Numbered from the stretch's first letter, positions 46,678-59,002 are shown. The stretch: 64,000 bases of DNA from Tyto alba (GCF_018691265.1 NW_024881321.1:21550198-21614197), one strand, 5' to 3'. The notes: generated by a model not told the origin, from the sequence alone. Program-made: numbers and translations.

Positions 46678-47449
46678 CTAAGTGCAAGGTCACGCACCTG
46701 GGTTGGGGCAACCCCTGGTATCAATACAGGCTGGGGGATGAAAGGATTGAGAACAGCCCTACAGAGAAGGACTTAGGGGTACTGGTGCATGAAAAGCTGG
46801 ACATGAGCTGATAATGTATGCTCACATCCCAGGAAGGAAACTGTATCCTGGGCTGCATCAAGAGAAGTGTGGCCAGCAGGTACAAGGTGTTGATTCTCTC
46901 CCTCTACTCTGGTGGCACCCCACTTGGAGTACTGTGTTCAGCTTTGGAGTTCTCAGCACGGGAAATACACAGACCTGTTGAAGTGGGTGCAGAGGAGAGC
47001 CACAAAAATGATCAGAGATGGAACACCTCTCCTATGAAGAAAGGCTGAGAGACTTGGGATTGTTCAGCCTGGAGAAGAGAATGATCTAGGGAGACATTAT
47101 AGTGGACTTCCAGTATTTAATGGGAGCTTATAAGAAAGGTGGAGACAAATGTTTTAGCAGGGCCTGTTGCAATAGGACAAGGGGTAATGGTTTTAAACTA
47201 AGAGAAGGTAGCTTTAATCTAGATATAAGGAAGAAATTTTTTACAATGATGGTGGTGAAACACTGGAACACATTTCCCAGAGAGGTGGTGGTTGCCCCAT
47301 CCCTGGAAATGTTCAGTCAGGTTGGATGGGGATTTGAGCAACTGGATCTAGTTGAAGATCTCCCTGCTCATTTTGGATGTGTGTGTGTGGATTTGATGAC
47401 CTTCAAATGTCCCTTCCAACACAAACTATTCTATGACTCTGTGATTCTA
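46678..47449 (+). mobile_element. CR1 LINE 3' portion (sense), 772 bp
   Basis: Opens with AAGTGCAAGGTCACGCACCT and runs through CATCAAGAGAAGTGTGGCCA, CTTGGAGTACTGTGTTCAG, GAGAGCCACAAAAATGATC, AGGCTGAGAGACTTGGG, AAGGAAGAAATTTTTTACA, GAGGTGGTGGTTGCCCCATC and the tail CTATGACTCTGTGATTCTAT. These are end-of-ORF2 and 3' UTR landmarks in the right order. 5'-truncated. Frames such as 47102-47524 are parts of this LINE, not genes. Confidence 0.95.
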
Positions 47450-48301
47450 TCCCAGCTCATTTCAGTTCTGCTTCTGGAACAATATAAAAACTTTTTATTA
47501 CCAATTTTGGACATAGAGACATAGTTTAGTCTTGCTTCTTGCATAGTGGCATAGAGGCAGAGTAATTTACTGACTTATGCTCCCTTTCTTGTTCACGTTG
47601 GATGTAATTTTAGTCCACAGAGAAACCTGTTGTTCAAAAGGCACCATCAGTACTTATCAAGAAAAGCACCAATCAACTGTAAGAGAGCAAGAACTGAAGC
47701 TTTAATTTAAGCACAAATTACTGAACTGCAGTTAATGTCAAACTGACTACTGGCCTTCCTTAACAGATGCATTAATTAGATGAACAAGGGGAGCAAAAAA
47801 AGTGCATTATTTGACATTCCATATGAGATGCAGTGCAATAAAGAGAAATCAAAAATATTATCTGAATGTTAAACTAAGAGAATTTTCCTTGCAGATCAGA
47901 ATTAGTGTAGTAAAATATCATCCTATGAAAGGAGATAGGCTGAACTTCCCTAGAGACAGTTACTACATGTATTTAAATATGCATCAAATACATGGAAAAC
48001 GTAAGAAAAATAAGGCTCAAGTTAAAGTTAATTTTATTTGTAGATATATATAAATGGCAAATATTTTAATTGAATGACCTTATACTAGAAACAATTCCAT
48101 ACTCTTCCTTCATCCTTGTTTTACATGTGAACTCCAGGGTTTTTTTAATATAAAAATGATTTAATAAATGTGTGTTCAACGAAGACTTTAAGTTTCTCAA
48201 AAGCTTTTCTGTGGCACTTCTCATCATAGATAAGTCCTTCATAAACATCATGGAGTTTGTCTTTACAATGTATCTACTAGACAGAATCATACACATATAC
48301 T
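47450..48301. other. Unassigned sequence
   Basis: Nothing recognised between the CR1 tail and LTR-D. Confidence 0.5.
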
Positions 48302-49391
48302 TGTATAGGGTTTACATGGAAAAGTTTTGATAGCACAGGGGCTGTGGGGATGGCTACTGTGAGAAAGCAGCAGAAACTTCCCCCATGTGCAACAGTCAAT
48401 TCCAGCTGGCTCCAAGATGGACCCATCACTGGCCAAAGCTGAGCCAATCAATGACATTGGTAGTTTCTCCATGGTATCATATTTAATAAAGGGTAAACAA
48501 TGCTGCACAACATCAGTCAGGAAAGAGGAGTGAGAATATGTGAGAAAAAGCTCTGAAGACACCCACTTCACTGAAGAAAGAGACAGAAGTGCTTCAGATG
48601 CTGGAGCAGAGATTCCCCTGCATCTCATGGTGAAGACCATGGTCAGGCAAGCTGTCCCCATGAAGCCAATGGAGGCCCACGGTGGAGCAGATCTCCACCC
48701 TGCAGCCTATGGAGGACCCCACACCAGAGCAGATGGACGTACCCTGAAAGAATCTGTGACCCCCAATAAGAGCACATGCTGGAGCAGGTTCACGGCAGGA
48801 ACTGTGGCCCATGGAGAGAAACTGACACTGAAGCAAGTTTTTTGATATGACCTGTAAGCCCATGGGTGACCCACAATGGAGCAGTCTGTTCATGAAGGAC
48901 AGAAAAGGACTCATGATGGAGTAGTTAATGAAGAACTACAGTCCATGGGAAGGACTGATGGAGAAGTTCATGATTATCTCCCATGGGTGGGACCCCACAT
49001 TGAAGCAGGGGAAGCGCATGAGAAGGAATGAGTGGCAGAGCAAACGTGTGATGAACTGACCATAACCCCCATTCTCCATCCCTCTGCATTACTTGGGGGA
49101 ATGAGGTAGAGAATTTGAGAATGAAATTGAGCCCAGGAAGAAGAGAGAGCAGGGGGAAGGTGTTTTTCAGATTTATTCTTATTTCTCATTACCCTACTCT
49201 GATTTAATTGGTAATAATTTTAACAAATTTCCCCAAATTTGCCCATAACAATAATTGGCAAGCGATCTCGCTATCCTTATCTTGACACAAAAGACTTTTA
49301 TTATACTTTCTTCCTCTTGTCCAGTGGAGCAAGAGAAGTGACTGAGCGGTATGGTGGGCACCTGGTGGCTAGACAAGGTCAACCTGCCACA
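48302..49391 (+). mobile_element. LTR-D, old solo LTR related to LTR-A
   Basis: About 1.09 kb from TGTATAGGGTTTACATGG to GGTCAACCTGCCACA. Parallels LTR-A: AGCCAATCAATGACATTGG, then a TATA-like TATTTAATAAAG near 48480, then modules such as GGTGGAGCAGATCTCCACCCT and CACACCAGAGCAGATGG, then GAATGAAATTGAGCCCAGGAAG. The 3' 260 bp are also found at 61222-61483. Flanks (ATACT / ATTAT) match poorly, so the insertion is old. Confidence 0.8.
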
Positions 49392-49507
49392 ATTATTCAT
49401 GGAGAAAGAGAATGATCTTCATGTTAAAGAGAAAATATTGAAGTAGAGTGATGAAGACAAAATTCTAACCCATTTAACTAGACAGTCTAACCCCTGATTT
49501 ACTGTGG

Positions 49508-49552
49508 GATTTTTGTTGTTTTTGTTTGTTTGTGGTTTTTGTTTGTTTGTTT
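49508..49552. repeat. (GTTT)n-type simple repeat
   Basis: Interrupted TTTTTGTTTGTTTG units; low complexity. Confidence 0.85.
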
Positions 49553-49973
49553 CTGAACATCAGCATGCTAATATTATGCAATATTTTCTAATCACACTTC
49601 TCATTCAAAGTTGCAAATGCTTAGTGGTTTGGCTGGTGGAAACCCTGATTTTCAGTATAAGCACCAGGGAATGAAAAATGCACAGTTAATGATCACCTGT
49701 GAACAGTTCCATTGAAGTAATTTGTTCTGCATCACATTAAAAATCTACAGAGGAATCAAGGAAATAATTCAACATTCAGTGCTGACATCCAGATGCCTCA
49801 GCCATTTCTTTCTTAGTTGTTGTATCCATTCACTATGTACTTTTCAATTTCAACAAGAAAGGAGGCTGGGTACTGATAACACTTATAGCTCTGCTCCTTT
49901 GACAGTCCAAAATTGATTTTTATTTGTGTTGTCACAGTTTCTAATGCTTCTTTGGCAACATTAACAACATAAC

Positions 49974-50000
49974 TTTTTTTTTTTTTTTTTTTTTTTTTTT
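49974..50000. repeat. Poly-T run
   Basis: 27 T residues with no recognised retroposed body on the minus strand. Confidence 0.9.
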
Positions 50001-50335
50001 CCTCCCAAGAGGTTTTAAAAAAGTCCTTACCCAAGAATAATAATACCATTATTTGAAACCACTTAGGTCTTCTACACTGGCTTCTTGAAGGAATGAAACT
50101 TTAAAATTAATACCAACACCAGCTGTACTAAGTAGGGCATTTGGAAGAAACAAAAGACTGTAACTGAAGAGTGGTCAAACACTTTGTTAGTAAGGTGACA
50201 AAATGGGGGAGGGAAAAAATCTGTTCCACCTGTAGCAATATTTCTGGTTTGTTTTCATTTGTTTTTATAGATACCAATTCAATCACTCAAATTTGATACA
50301 TTAAGAAATAAAGATGATATAATTCCTGGCCCTAC

Positions 50336-51052
50336 GATAGAATCATAGAATCTGAGGGAGTCTTTTAGTTAAAACTGTACTCAAAAAACTGTCAACATTG
50401 GTCTCATACCATTTTGCTCAGGAATTTGTCCAGAAATTATCAGAAGACAAACTCTCCATCACCTTTCTAGGTAACCTGTTCCAATCCTTGTTTATTGTGA
50501 TAATGAATCTTTTTTCTTTCAGTCAGAACCTCCCTTTTTAATACATGATCGTTGTGTCTCACTGTCTTATCATACATCTCCATAAAGGGGCTGGTTTCAT
50601 CTTCTCAGTAACCCCCTCCTATGTACTGAAACTCAGCTATTTCTCCCTTCCCCCCTAGCCCCCCCTTCTTCTCAAATATAAATGAGACCACCTCACTCAG
50701 CCTCTCTTTATCAGAGGCTCCAGCCTCTGACCATCTTCTGGACTTCCACTAAACTTGTACTTATCAACATCTTTCTTTTACTGGGGGGCCTCAAACTGAA
50801 TGCTGTATTTCAGATGTTGTCTAACATTGTTGTTGGACAAACAATTTTTGTTTCTTGTTGGATAAACAATCACTTCTCTTTATTTACTCGTTATGTTTTT
50901 TGTTTACAGTAAAGTATGCTGATGACCTTCACTGTGGAGAGCATGTTGCTGACTCATGTTTTGCTGGTTATTCCACAAGACCTCCAGGTCCTTTCCACAG
51001 AACTACTACCCAGACAGTTAGTCCCTAGCATGTACTACTGAAAGGACTAGTT
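50336..51052 (-). mobile_element. CR1 LINE (antisense), first segment of a split element
   Basis: Starts with GATAGAATCATAGAATCTGAG, the reversed tail, and continues through CTAGGTAACCTGTTCCAATCC, ACTGGGGGGCCTCAAACTGAATGC, GCTGACTCATGTTTTGCTGG and AGACCTCCAGGTCCTTTCCACAG. It stops at GGACTAGTT where LTR-H begins. The next reversed CR1 sequence appears only at 52472. Highly diverged. Confidence 0.85.
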
Positions 51053-51076
51053 TGTCCTGATATAAATGAATGAAGC
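51053..51076 (-). mobile_element. LTR-H, terminal 24 bp (left piece)
   Basis: TGTCCTGATATAAATGAATGAAGC reads, on the minus strand, as an LTR end (...TCAGGACA). It is separated from the rest of LTR-H by LTR-F2. Its last four bases (AAGC) are the left target duplication of LTR-F2. Confidence 0.65.
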
Positions 51077-51842
51077 TGTTGCAGTTACCTTAATAAAATA
51101 GTTTGAATCCTAGAATATTATTTTGATTTTAGTTTAAAAGTATGATTTTGATTTAACATGAAGCTACAGTAGCTCTGAAAATATAAAGTACACTAAGGCC
51201 CTTAGGATTAAGCAACTAGTATGCTGTGTGCTTTGAACATTATAAGAATCGTCATGGGCTCTGAATTAACATAATGGGTACTGGTTATGGATCTTGACTT
51301 GAAACAATAGGTACCTGAGGAAAACTGGTTTGGTTGGAAAGATTGGGCAAGGGAGAGGTGAACATTAACCAAAGGTGGAATGAGCATGCGCAAGGATGGA
51401 GTTCAATCAAGTGGACACAGTGATGAAGACTATCAACGACCACCAGAGACCCCCATCCAGTATAACCACGCATGCGTCGGAGACATTTGCATATGATAAT
51501 AATTTCCAAGAAACAACATGAATATGCTAATCATTGCCCTCCCCCCATTCTATTTAAATCAATTAGTGAGGATGACCAATGATTTCTGCAGAATAGGAAT
51601 ATAGGTAGGGAGAGGTAACTAAAAGCCAATCATTATAAAGGTCAGCTTAAACGTTATGGAATTATTGATCTTATGTAACTATGACTCTGCTGAAAAAGTG
51701 TATAAATATGTTGTGCTTTGTACCTATCGACGAACACGTCTTTGGTGGAGTTATCCCCCGTGTTCCCCAGCGCTGGAATAAAGAAGTGCCTGCTTATCTG
51801 CTTTGTGTAGATAAGTTCTATTCGTGATTGCGACCGCTAACA
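51077..51842 (+). mobile_element. LTR-F copy 2, sense solo LTR nested in LTR-H
   Basis: 766 bp from TGTTGCAGTTACCTTAAT to GCGACCGCTAACA with perfect 4-bp AAGC duplications (51073-51076, 51843-51846). It has TATAAATA at 51701-51708, AATAAA at 51777-51782 and an octamer ATTTGCAT at 51485-51492. R is therefore about 55-75 bp, a normal size. The 4-bp duplication supports a class I (ERV1) origin. It must be younger than LTR-H and the CR1 that contain it. Confidence 0.92.
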
Positions 51843-52430
51843 AAGCCAATCTTTATAAAAAGCGTATAATTTTATTTGTGTTCAATCAATTTAGGGTGAG
51901 AAGCAATAGGCAAAGCAGCTCTGGGTGCGCGGAGAGCCTCAACTCTGCCACAACGCACACTGAGTTCTAAAAGCAGTGTCTTTTATACTCTTTCACCAGC
52001 GTCTTGACCAATTCCTTTCCATCAGATAGTCGTCCTTCTCTTCTTTGATTGGGTCATTTGAATTGTTGGAGTAATGTCCTCCTCTCATTGGATCTTTTGA
52101 AGGTTTGAAGGTTTCCACCTCTTGGCATGCTTTTCTCCTATTGGATCTTTTGAAAGTCCCGGGGTCTCATCTTTCGGTGGGCTTTTTCTAAGCAGCTATT
52201 ACATCAGCTCTGGGGGAGGGGTTTCTAAGGAGTGTTTACATTTGCCCTAGGGACTGTTTGCATTTGCCCTAGGGAGTGTTTCTAAAAGGCAGTTACATTG
52301 TTCCAAGCAAGAAGCACACTCTATATTCCTACACATTCTCGATTTGATTCCAACATTCACCACAATTATTATATAGGTCATAGTGATCACAAATCATTTC
52401 AGATCCACACAGGGTACAACAATTACACTT
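51843..52430 (-). mobile_element. LTR-H, main piece (antisense)
   Basis: On the minus strand: a TATA box (plus-strand CTTTTATA at 51980-51987), then AATAAA (plus-strand TTTATT at 51871-51876), then the LTR end at 51053 after removal of LTR-F2. Upstream U3 contains two near-repeats of CCTATTGGATCTTTTGAA / TCTCATTGGATCTTTTGAA with reversed CCAAT boxes and GTTTACATTTGCCCTAGG / GTTTGCATTTGCCCTAGG. The right edge, before CR1 resumes at 52472, is not sharply visible. Confidence 0.7.
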
Positions 52431-52471
52431 ATCACACCATACTCTATCTTGACACGAATCATGCTTATGTT

Positions 52472-52645
52472 TTCCACAGTCCCAAGTGCAGGACATTATA
52501 CATGTCCTTGCTGAATTTCATGAGGTTCCTGTCAGTCTATTCCTCTACCCTATCCAGGTTGCTCTGAATGGCAGCCTCATCTTCAAATGGATTGATGACA
52601 TCTTCAGGTGCATGTCATCTGATACCATGGACTTGTATGGGTAGA
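52472..52645 (-). mobile_element. CR1 LINE (antisense), second segment of the split element
   Basis: CCCAAGTGCAGGACATTATA, CTTGCTGAATTTCATGAGGTTCCTG and GAATGGCAGCCTC match the reversed CR1 segment that should follow the part ending at 51052. CATCTGATACCATGGACTTGTATGG at the end is CR1 sequence from further upstream, so an internal deletion is likely. Confidence 0.85.
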
Positions 52646-53713
52646 TATTTCTCAAGAGAGGAGACATATTTCTGATCTCAGTATCACATGCTACTTACCA
52701 AAAGGTTTTTGTCCAAAGAATAATGGAAGTATTTTATTCTTTTTGTTTGTTTTTGCAAAGAGACTGTTCCAAGTACTTATTAACACACAAAAAATAACAC
52801 TTTCTTAAACCTTTCTCACATACACTTTTTTTTTGTTGACACTTCTCCCAATTAAAAACCCCAACAGAAATGTGATATGCAAAAGTGAAACCTGTTTGAA
52901 AAAGTCTTACAGAAATTGTCAGACAACCTTAACTGTAAAGGTTACTCAGCTTCTGAAAGTAATTCACAAGAAATATGACACAGTTCTTTCATAGGGCTGC
53001 AGATTCAACAAAAGGCTGCCAAAAGATACAAAGATGCCTTCCAATGTCTATTTCTACCCCTGTTTAGAACAAAACAGTTTTAGAACAAATATTCTGGAGG
53101 AAATTACAATTTCAGCCTTTGTCATGAAGTCAGGAAGGTATGTTGGGTCTTTATCCTGTATTATCAGGTACATTAATATAACATCCTTTTTGTCTTCAAG
53201 ATACCATCCAGAAATACCACATTTTTGGGATGGCAAAGAGTCATTCATTCATTCATTTACTCCTGTAGAATTTATTCATTGTTTCAGCTAGACTAGACTT
53301 GCACATAAAAACAGTAATAATAAATTTATCCAAACTCTACATTTCTCTTTTCTACTCATATTTTTGTAGAATTCATATAATGTGCAGATGTATGGAAATA
53401 ACTTTGTATTACTGATTACTGACCTTTGCAAACACAATATTCTTAGTTTAAAAGTGTAAGGTGTTTTAAGTGTTCATTATGGTTCTAATTAAGTACTCAG
53501 AAACAGATGAATGAAAGAAATACATAATCTGTCTCTTTTTATCTTTTTTTTTCATGACAAAAAGAAGAAAATACTCTGCAATGTAAAATATACACTTCTC
53601 TTTCTATTTGTAATTGTGGTGTTGTGGTTGTCAAGTATTACTAACCTGTTAAAAAAAAGCCAGATAAATTGCCTTAGATCCCCCACTGAATATCCTAACA
53701 ATGATGTTGAACT
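52646..53713. other. Unassigned AT-rich stretch
   Basis: Nothing recognised. Confidence 0.5.
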
Positions 53714-54165
53714 CCTGTATTTCCTTCATCCTGACTCCTCTCCCCCAGCCACACCCCAGGTGGTGCAGTGGGGTGGGGAGCAGGGGTAATTGTCAGTCTA
53801 CAGTAGTTCCTCTTCGACACTTCTTTCTCCTCACTCTTTCCCCCTGCTCCAGCATGGGTCTTTCCATGGGCTGCAGTTCCTGTCAGGGAAATTCTGTTCC
53901 TGTGTGGTCTTTCCATGGGCTGCAGGTCCTTCAGGGGATATTGATCTCCTGCACTGTGCAGTACTCCACAGGCTGCATTGTGGCTAGCTGCTCTGGTGGT
54001 GTCTTCTCCAGGGGATACAGGGAAGTCTCCTATTCAGCAACTGGAGCACCTCCTCCTCTCCTCTCCTCTCATCTTGGTGCTCTCAGAGCTGTTTTTCACA
54101 CTTTTTTTTCCCCACTCCTCACCGACTGTGCAGTATTTTGCCCTTTATTAAAAAAGAGGAAAGTG
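53714..54165 (-). mobile_element. LTR-E fragment (antisense), related to LTR-A/D
   Basis: Reverse-strand modules: GCAGCCCATGGAAAGACC occurs twice (plus-strand GGTCTTTCCATGGGCTGC near 53846 and 53908), with ATGCTGGAGCAGGGGG once. A TATA-like TTTAATAAAGG lies on the minus strand (plus-strand CCTTTATTAAAAAAG at 54140). Neither LTR end is visible. A 184-codon plus-strand frame across it (53701-54255) runs antisense to the LTR and is not considered a gene. Confidence 0.75.
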
Positions 54166-57100
54166 TCAATAAGGAAGCAGAAATGGGTTTCATGCAGTTA
54201 CTTATTCTTTTACGTCTTTAACATTTCAGAGAAATCAGAAATATATGCAAGTTAACTTGAAGGAGAAAAACCATTTTGAACATTATGTAGATAAAGTGAC
54301 TGGCAGTATAAAGTCACTAAAAATGTAGAATAAAAAAAATAAATTCTGGTGAAATATTGTCTATTTGTGATTTTTTTTTTTTTTAAATTTGGTGTCATTT
54401 GAGACAGTTACTTGAAGTAAAAATTACAACTTCAAATTACAACTATAAATATGCAACAATCTTCTGATGTATTTTGTTAGCTGGTATTTCATAGATTTCA
54501 TTTTGCATTTAAGGAATAAAAATCAACAGTTTGAAACAGGATGTGATATTTTAAACTTGTTTTGTTTTATATAAAGTTTTCTCAAGTCCTGAAATGAAGC
54601 TTACTAAATTACTCATCTTTCAACTTTCAGACAAATGTCTCTACAACTTCTTTTTATTTTGTTTTCTTTGCTATGATTTTTGTGTTATAGAACAGAATTG
54701 GCATCTGTGGAAGGTATTTGTTCTGAGCAATGCATTTATTTGTTGGAGATCTGCTTGTTTCCTTTAGTAATGACTTGTGTGTATAAAATACATTCCCTCA
54801 GTTATGTATAATTTAGGGAAGAACACATATATATATTTAAAACTGGCTATGTTAAGTCACTTATGTTGAGAATTTCTGATGTTTCAGAGGTTGATACAGC
54901 AAGTATTTCTTGTGAAAATGATGGTGCTTGTTTTATTAGGAAGCCATGTTAAACATCACCTTTTATAAATGCTGATATGGATCAAAGTAGTTGACATCTG
55001 ACCTTTCAAGATACTGTTTAAATTTAAAAGACTGCATAGGAAATTACATGTTGGAAGAAATAAACAGAAGTTTCAGGACAGTCATCTGAATAAAAATGGT
55101 AATTTCACGTGTTATTATGGAATGCATAGTGTCATATAAGTTGTTTTGAGTTAGATTCATCTAGTCAAATGTGGACAACTGTGATTTACATTTATACAGC
55201 TGAGTTAATCCTGGGGATTTCCCGCATAATGAATGGAGATCATTAGGTGATATCTACACTGCTGACTTAATCTAACATATGAAGTGACTCTTGACTCCTT
55301 GGTCAACCAGAGTGATTCATGTCAACTGTTTTTCAGGCCAGACCCTCTAAAGCTTACTGGTAGCATCCACAATTTATGGACTGTCATTCAGTTCCAGATT
55401 CAAGACATCTAGATCTAAGTGTCTAAACAAACAAGGTGAATGAAGTTGCCACCAACTAGATGGCTTGTGCCATTTGAGATGCCTAAAAGCATTTCTCATG
55501 ACATCCAGCTGCCAACCTGAACACATACCTTCTATCGCTCCTCTATTAGATGTACTACCCTTGTACATATCTTGAACACCAATGGGAGATCTATGTCTTT
55601 TCTGAGCAACAACTGAAGAACAGGCAAGATTCCTAAGGGAATATCAAATTACACTGGCTACCCCTATATAGACAATCAAATTAGTCTTTATGTCGAGAAA
55701 TGTATGGGACTATTGTACATCCTTTACCATATTTTTCAACCTTAATTAGACTTCCTGGATTCCATACAATGTCTTAAAAGGAATTAGGTGCCTATATTTA
55801 GTCAACTGAATCCCACATAAGATCTCCAATGACTCTAAAGAGATAACCTGGCTCATATGTAGAAACCTACATTAGACACTTACATTTTTTGTGTTTATAA
55901 TCTATAGCTTTTTTCTACATGTGTTGTAAATATGGAAATTCGAGTGAGATTAATATAATTCTCTCTGAATGGTTAATGCATTTATAGGTTTCACATTTAT
56001 TTATAACCTTATCTGATTACAGTATTGTATTATTGGCCCTGAACATGTGCAAAAGGCTGAAAGAAAGAGTGAAATAATATTTTCAGGACTCATTTCTACA
56101 TTGTGCAACAAGCTTTAAAATGATACATTAATGAATCACAGCTCTAATAGGAAAAAAATAATATTGAAAAAATGTGGTCTCAGAATAACAGAAAAGTTAA
56201 ATGAGTATTTCTGTACCTATATTAGAAATCCTTCATAAGTAACAACTGCTATCAATACAGTAAAGGGTTAACTGCTTAATTTTTAAAAAGTAGTTGGAGA
56301 AGAATAGCTGACAACTGTTTCTGGGTAAGTAGCAACTCATACAACAGCGTTTTTAAAAACCTATTACACTCAGTTGTACAGCTGTGCGTTGGGTTCTAAT
56401 TATATGCAATTCTAACCTTGTCAATGATAACCTATAAGACACTGGACATAAAATTTTATTGAAACTTAAGACATACTTTACAAAGCAGTCAGTCTTGTCC
56501 CTTAATTGCTATCTCTTTAACCTCTCAATAGGATTCTTTTTTTCCTCCAGTATTATGTCCCCCAGAACAAGGTTCTTGCTGACACCACTTTAAATATTTA
56601 TTGTTGTTACAATGTTGTTAAAAAGCCCAAAGCATGTACAACTACATGTGCAACATGTACAGAAGCATGTACACAGTCTGTACAACAATTTTGTACATAG
56701 CCCAAAGCAACTACAACTATATTACTGATTATATTATCATTAATTGAACAGCAAAATGATTTTATTTTAAACCCATCTCTTTAAAAAGACTGAGTAGAAA
56801 GCATTATTATTTCTGAGAGATGACTGACTGATACCTGTATACCTTCTTACAATATTGCAGGTAGGTGAAACATCATAGGCACAAGTTCTAGGTGCCTGTC
56901 CATGAGGTACTACAAGAAATGGCAATATTCAAAAACAAAAAAAAAAATGCTAGATAAGTGAACTTCAAAGAAGAATAAAGGTTTCAATATCAAAAGATCA
57001 TTAAATAAGCATGCATTTTACCAGTTCTTTGGGAAAATGGTTGACTGAAAGTCAGAGAAGAAGCAGGGGATAGTGATGAAAGCTATGCTCCATTGAATGA

Positions 57101-59002
57101 GAAATTTGAAAGAGCTCAGTGGTATATGAAATGAAGAATGGTATTCCAGGCATATTTCAGAAAAAAAAAAAAATATTTTGAAGTTTTGAAAGCAATCTCT
57201 GCTTTCTGCTTACCTGAAAAGAGACCCAGTATTCTGTTTTGCTCATTACAGAGAGAACATATTCTTGCAGTTACATCAGAAGACCCAATCTTCCTACTGA
57301 CTACTTTGGTGACTTCAAGTAAGTAGTCCAATGTGTTTGTTTGTTTTTTTTTTTAACCTGTATTTAATCATCTCACCAAAATATACTTCATACATTGCAC
57401 AGAGTTTGTGTATGGTGACTGCATTAAGGAAAATGTCAGTGTTTGCACTTGTAAAAAACACACAGAAATAGAAGATGTATAGATATAAAGATGACATTTG
57501 CAAGATAGATTTAAATGTTTAAAGTTTTTAGTAGCAGATAATACTTATACTTGGCAGGCTATTTGGACTTAAAAATATTTTTCTTAGTCTTGCATACATA
57601 CTGATTTTTAAGTACAATTCTTAGTTCTCAGGTTGAAGATCCTCAGTAATAAGAAACATTTTAGCAAGATCTTATGGCTCTGTCTACATTAGTAGTGTTA
57701 AGTCTGCACTAAAAGTGCTTAGAACTGTTCCTGGGTACTGAAGACAACGGCCATGATGCAGCCTGTTTCTGTGCTGGTCAAGTGCCTTAGACTCCCAAAC
57801 AGTGCATACAGGGCAAGAATGATTTAACAGATAAACCAGGCCCAGGAATTACTAGTGTAAGTGCTATTTGGAATGGGTCAAATCTACGCAAGGAAATATT
57901 CTAATAGTTTATTAGCAAACAAATTCCAGTGTATGATTAATTTAACAGTACATATTCACATTTTCTGTTAACTGTACTCTGGTTTTGATACATCCATCAT
58001 GTATCTGAATTAGTAAAATGATGTCTTGCAAGTAGATGCAAAAACTGTACTTTTTTAATTCCTGACAAAACTACATGAAATCATCATAACAAATTAAAAT
58101 ATTTAAACATCCTTTTCAAATGTGAGATATATGAAAGAAAATTAGAGAACATGATCCTGAAGCTGAATTCTAGGACTTATGCAGTTTTAATGCCAATAGT
58201 ATGTTCTACCTTCTGACAAACCAACTCCTTGGGTTTCCATTTCACTCTTCAATAGACAGATGGATAGTCAGAGGATTGGAACAGGCAATAGAGGGAGATT
58301 AAAGCGATTTCCCTAAAACTACAAAAGGAAACAGTGCAGATGAGAATCACAATCAAATATTCTGCCCTTGGGAGTCTTTAATCAGTGTCAGATCTGTCAG
58401 GCTCTCCTAATTCCTATTGAAAGGGACAGACTATGAACAAAGATAAGATATGCATGGATTACATTTTAAATTCATATATTTTGAATGTTTTAAAAGCACT
58501 TATAGAGTACCATAAACTAGGTTTCATGACATATAATAACTAATCAATGTTTGATACCATTTGTTTCATAGTTTAAATATTCTGTGACAGATTTTTTGAG
58601 TAACTGCGTTCATCCACAGAAAAATGAAAAAGGAGGGCTGCAACTGTAGTTGAATTTCATAATAAAGTGAGTGTGGTAAAATGTGTCTGGTTCTTTAAAA
58701 AGAAAACATTTATGGGTTGAGTCTAGCAAATATGTTGTTCTCATTTAGCACTGGTAATGTGATGGACTGTCAAAAACACAAGCAGGGTTTCCTATAGCAG
58801 GCCTTACTTGGTTTAGTTTGGAATTCATCTGAGAATGTTTATATTAATCTAATTATACCAAAAAAGGGAGACTGCTCAGTGTTCATGGAGCAAACACCAT
58901 TCAGGATTGTGATTAAATAAAAATAATAATCACAGTTCAAAAAGGCATATTCAGAACTAATAAATAAAGAGATAAAATTCAATAATCCAGTTTCTTATTT
59001 CT
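54166..59002. other. Longest quiet AT-rich stretch
   Basis: About 4.8 kb with no recognised transposable element, exon or RNA gene. It contains a small cluster of TGTAC repeats near 56632-56697 and a short poly-A at about 57163-57175. Simple AT-rich sequence otherwise. Confidence 0.55.

Larger units (their letters stand above)
49392..50335. other. Unassigned sequence
   Basis: No element recognised besides a GTTT-rich tract (49508-49552) and a poly-T (49974-50000). Confidence 0.5.

Noticed and set aside
47102..47524. 140-codon frame that could look like a gene
   Set aside because: It consists of CR1 3' sequence and its tail, as shown by the phrases around AAGGAAGAAATTTTTTACA and the terminal ATTCTAT repeats.
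53701..54255. 184-codon plus-strand open frame
   Set aside because: It runs antisense across the LTR-E fragment, is low-complexity Ser/Cys/Leu-rich and has no domain. The openness comes from the C/T-rich reversed module DNA.
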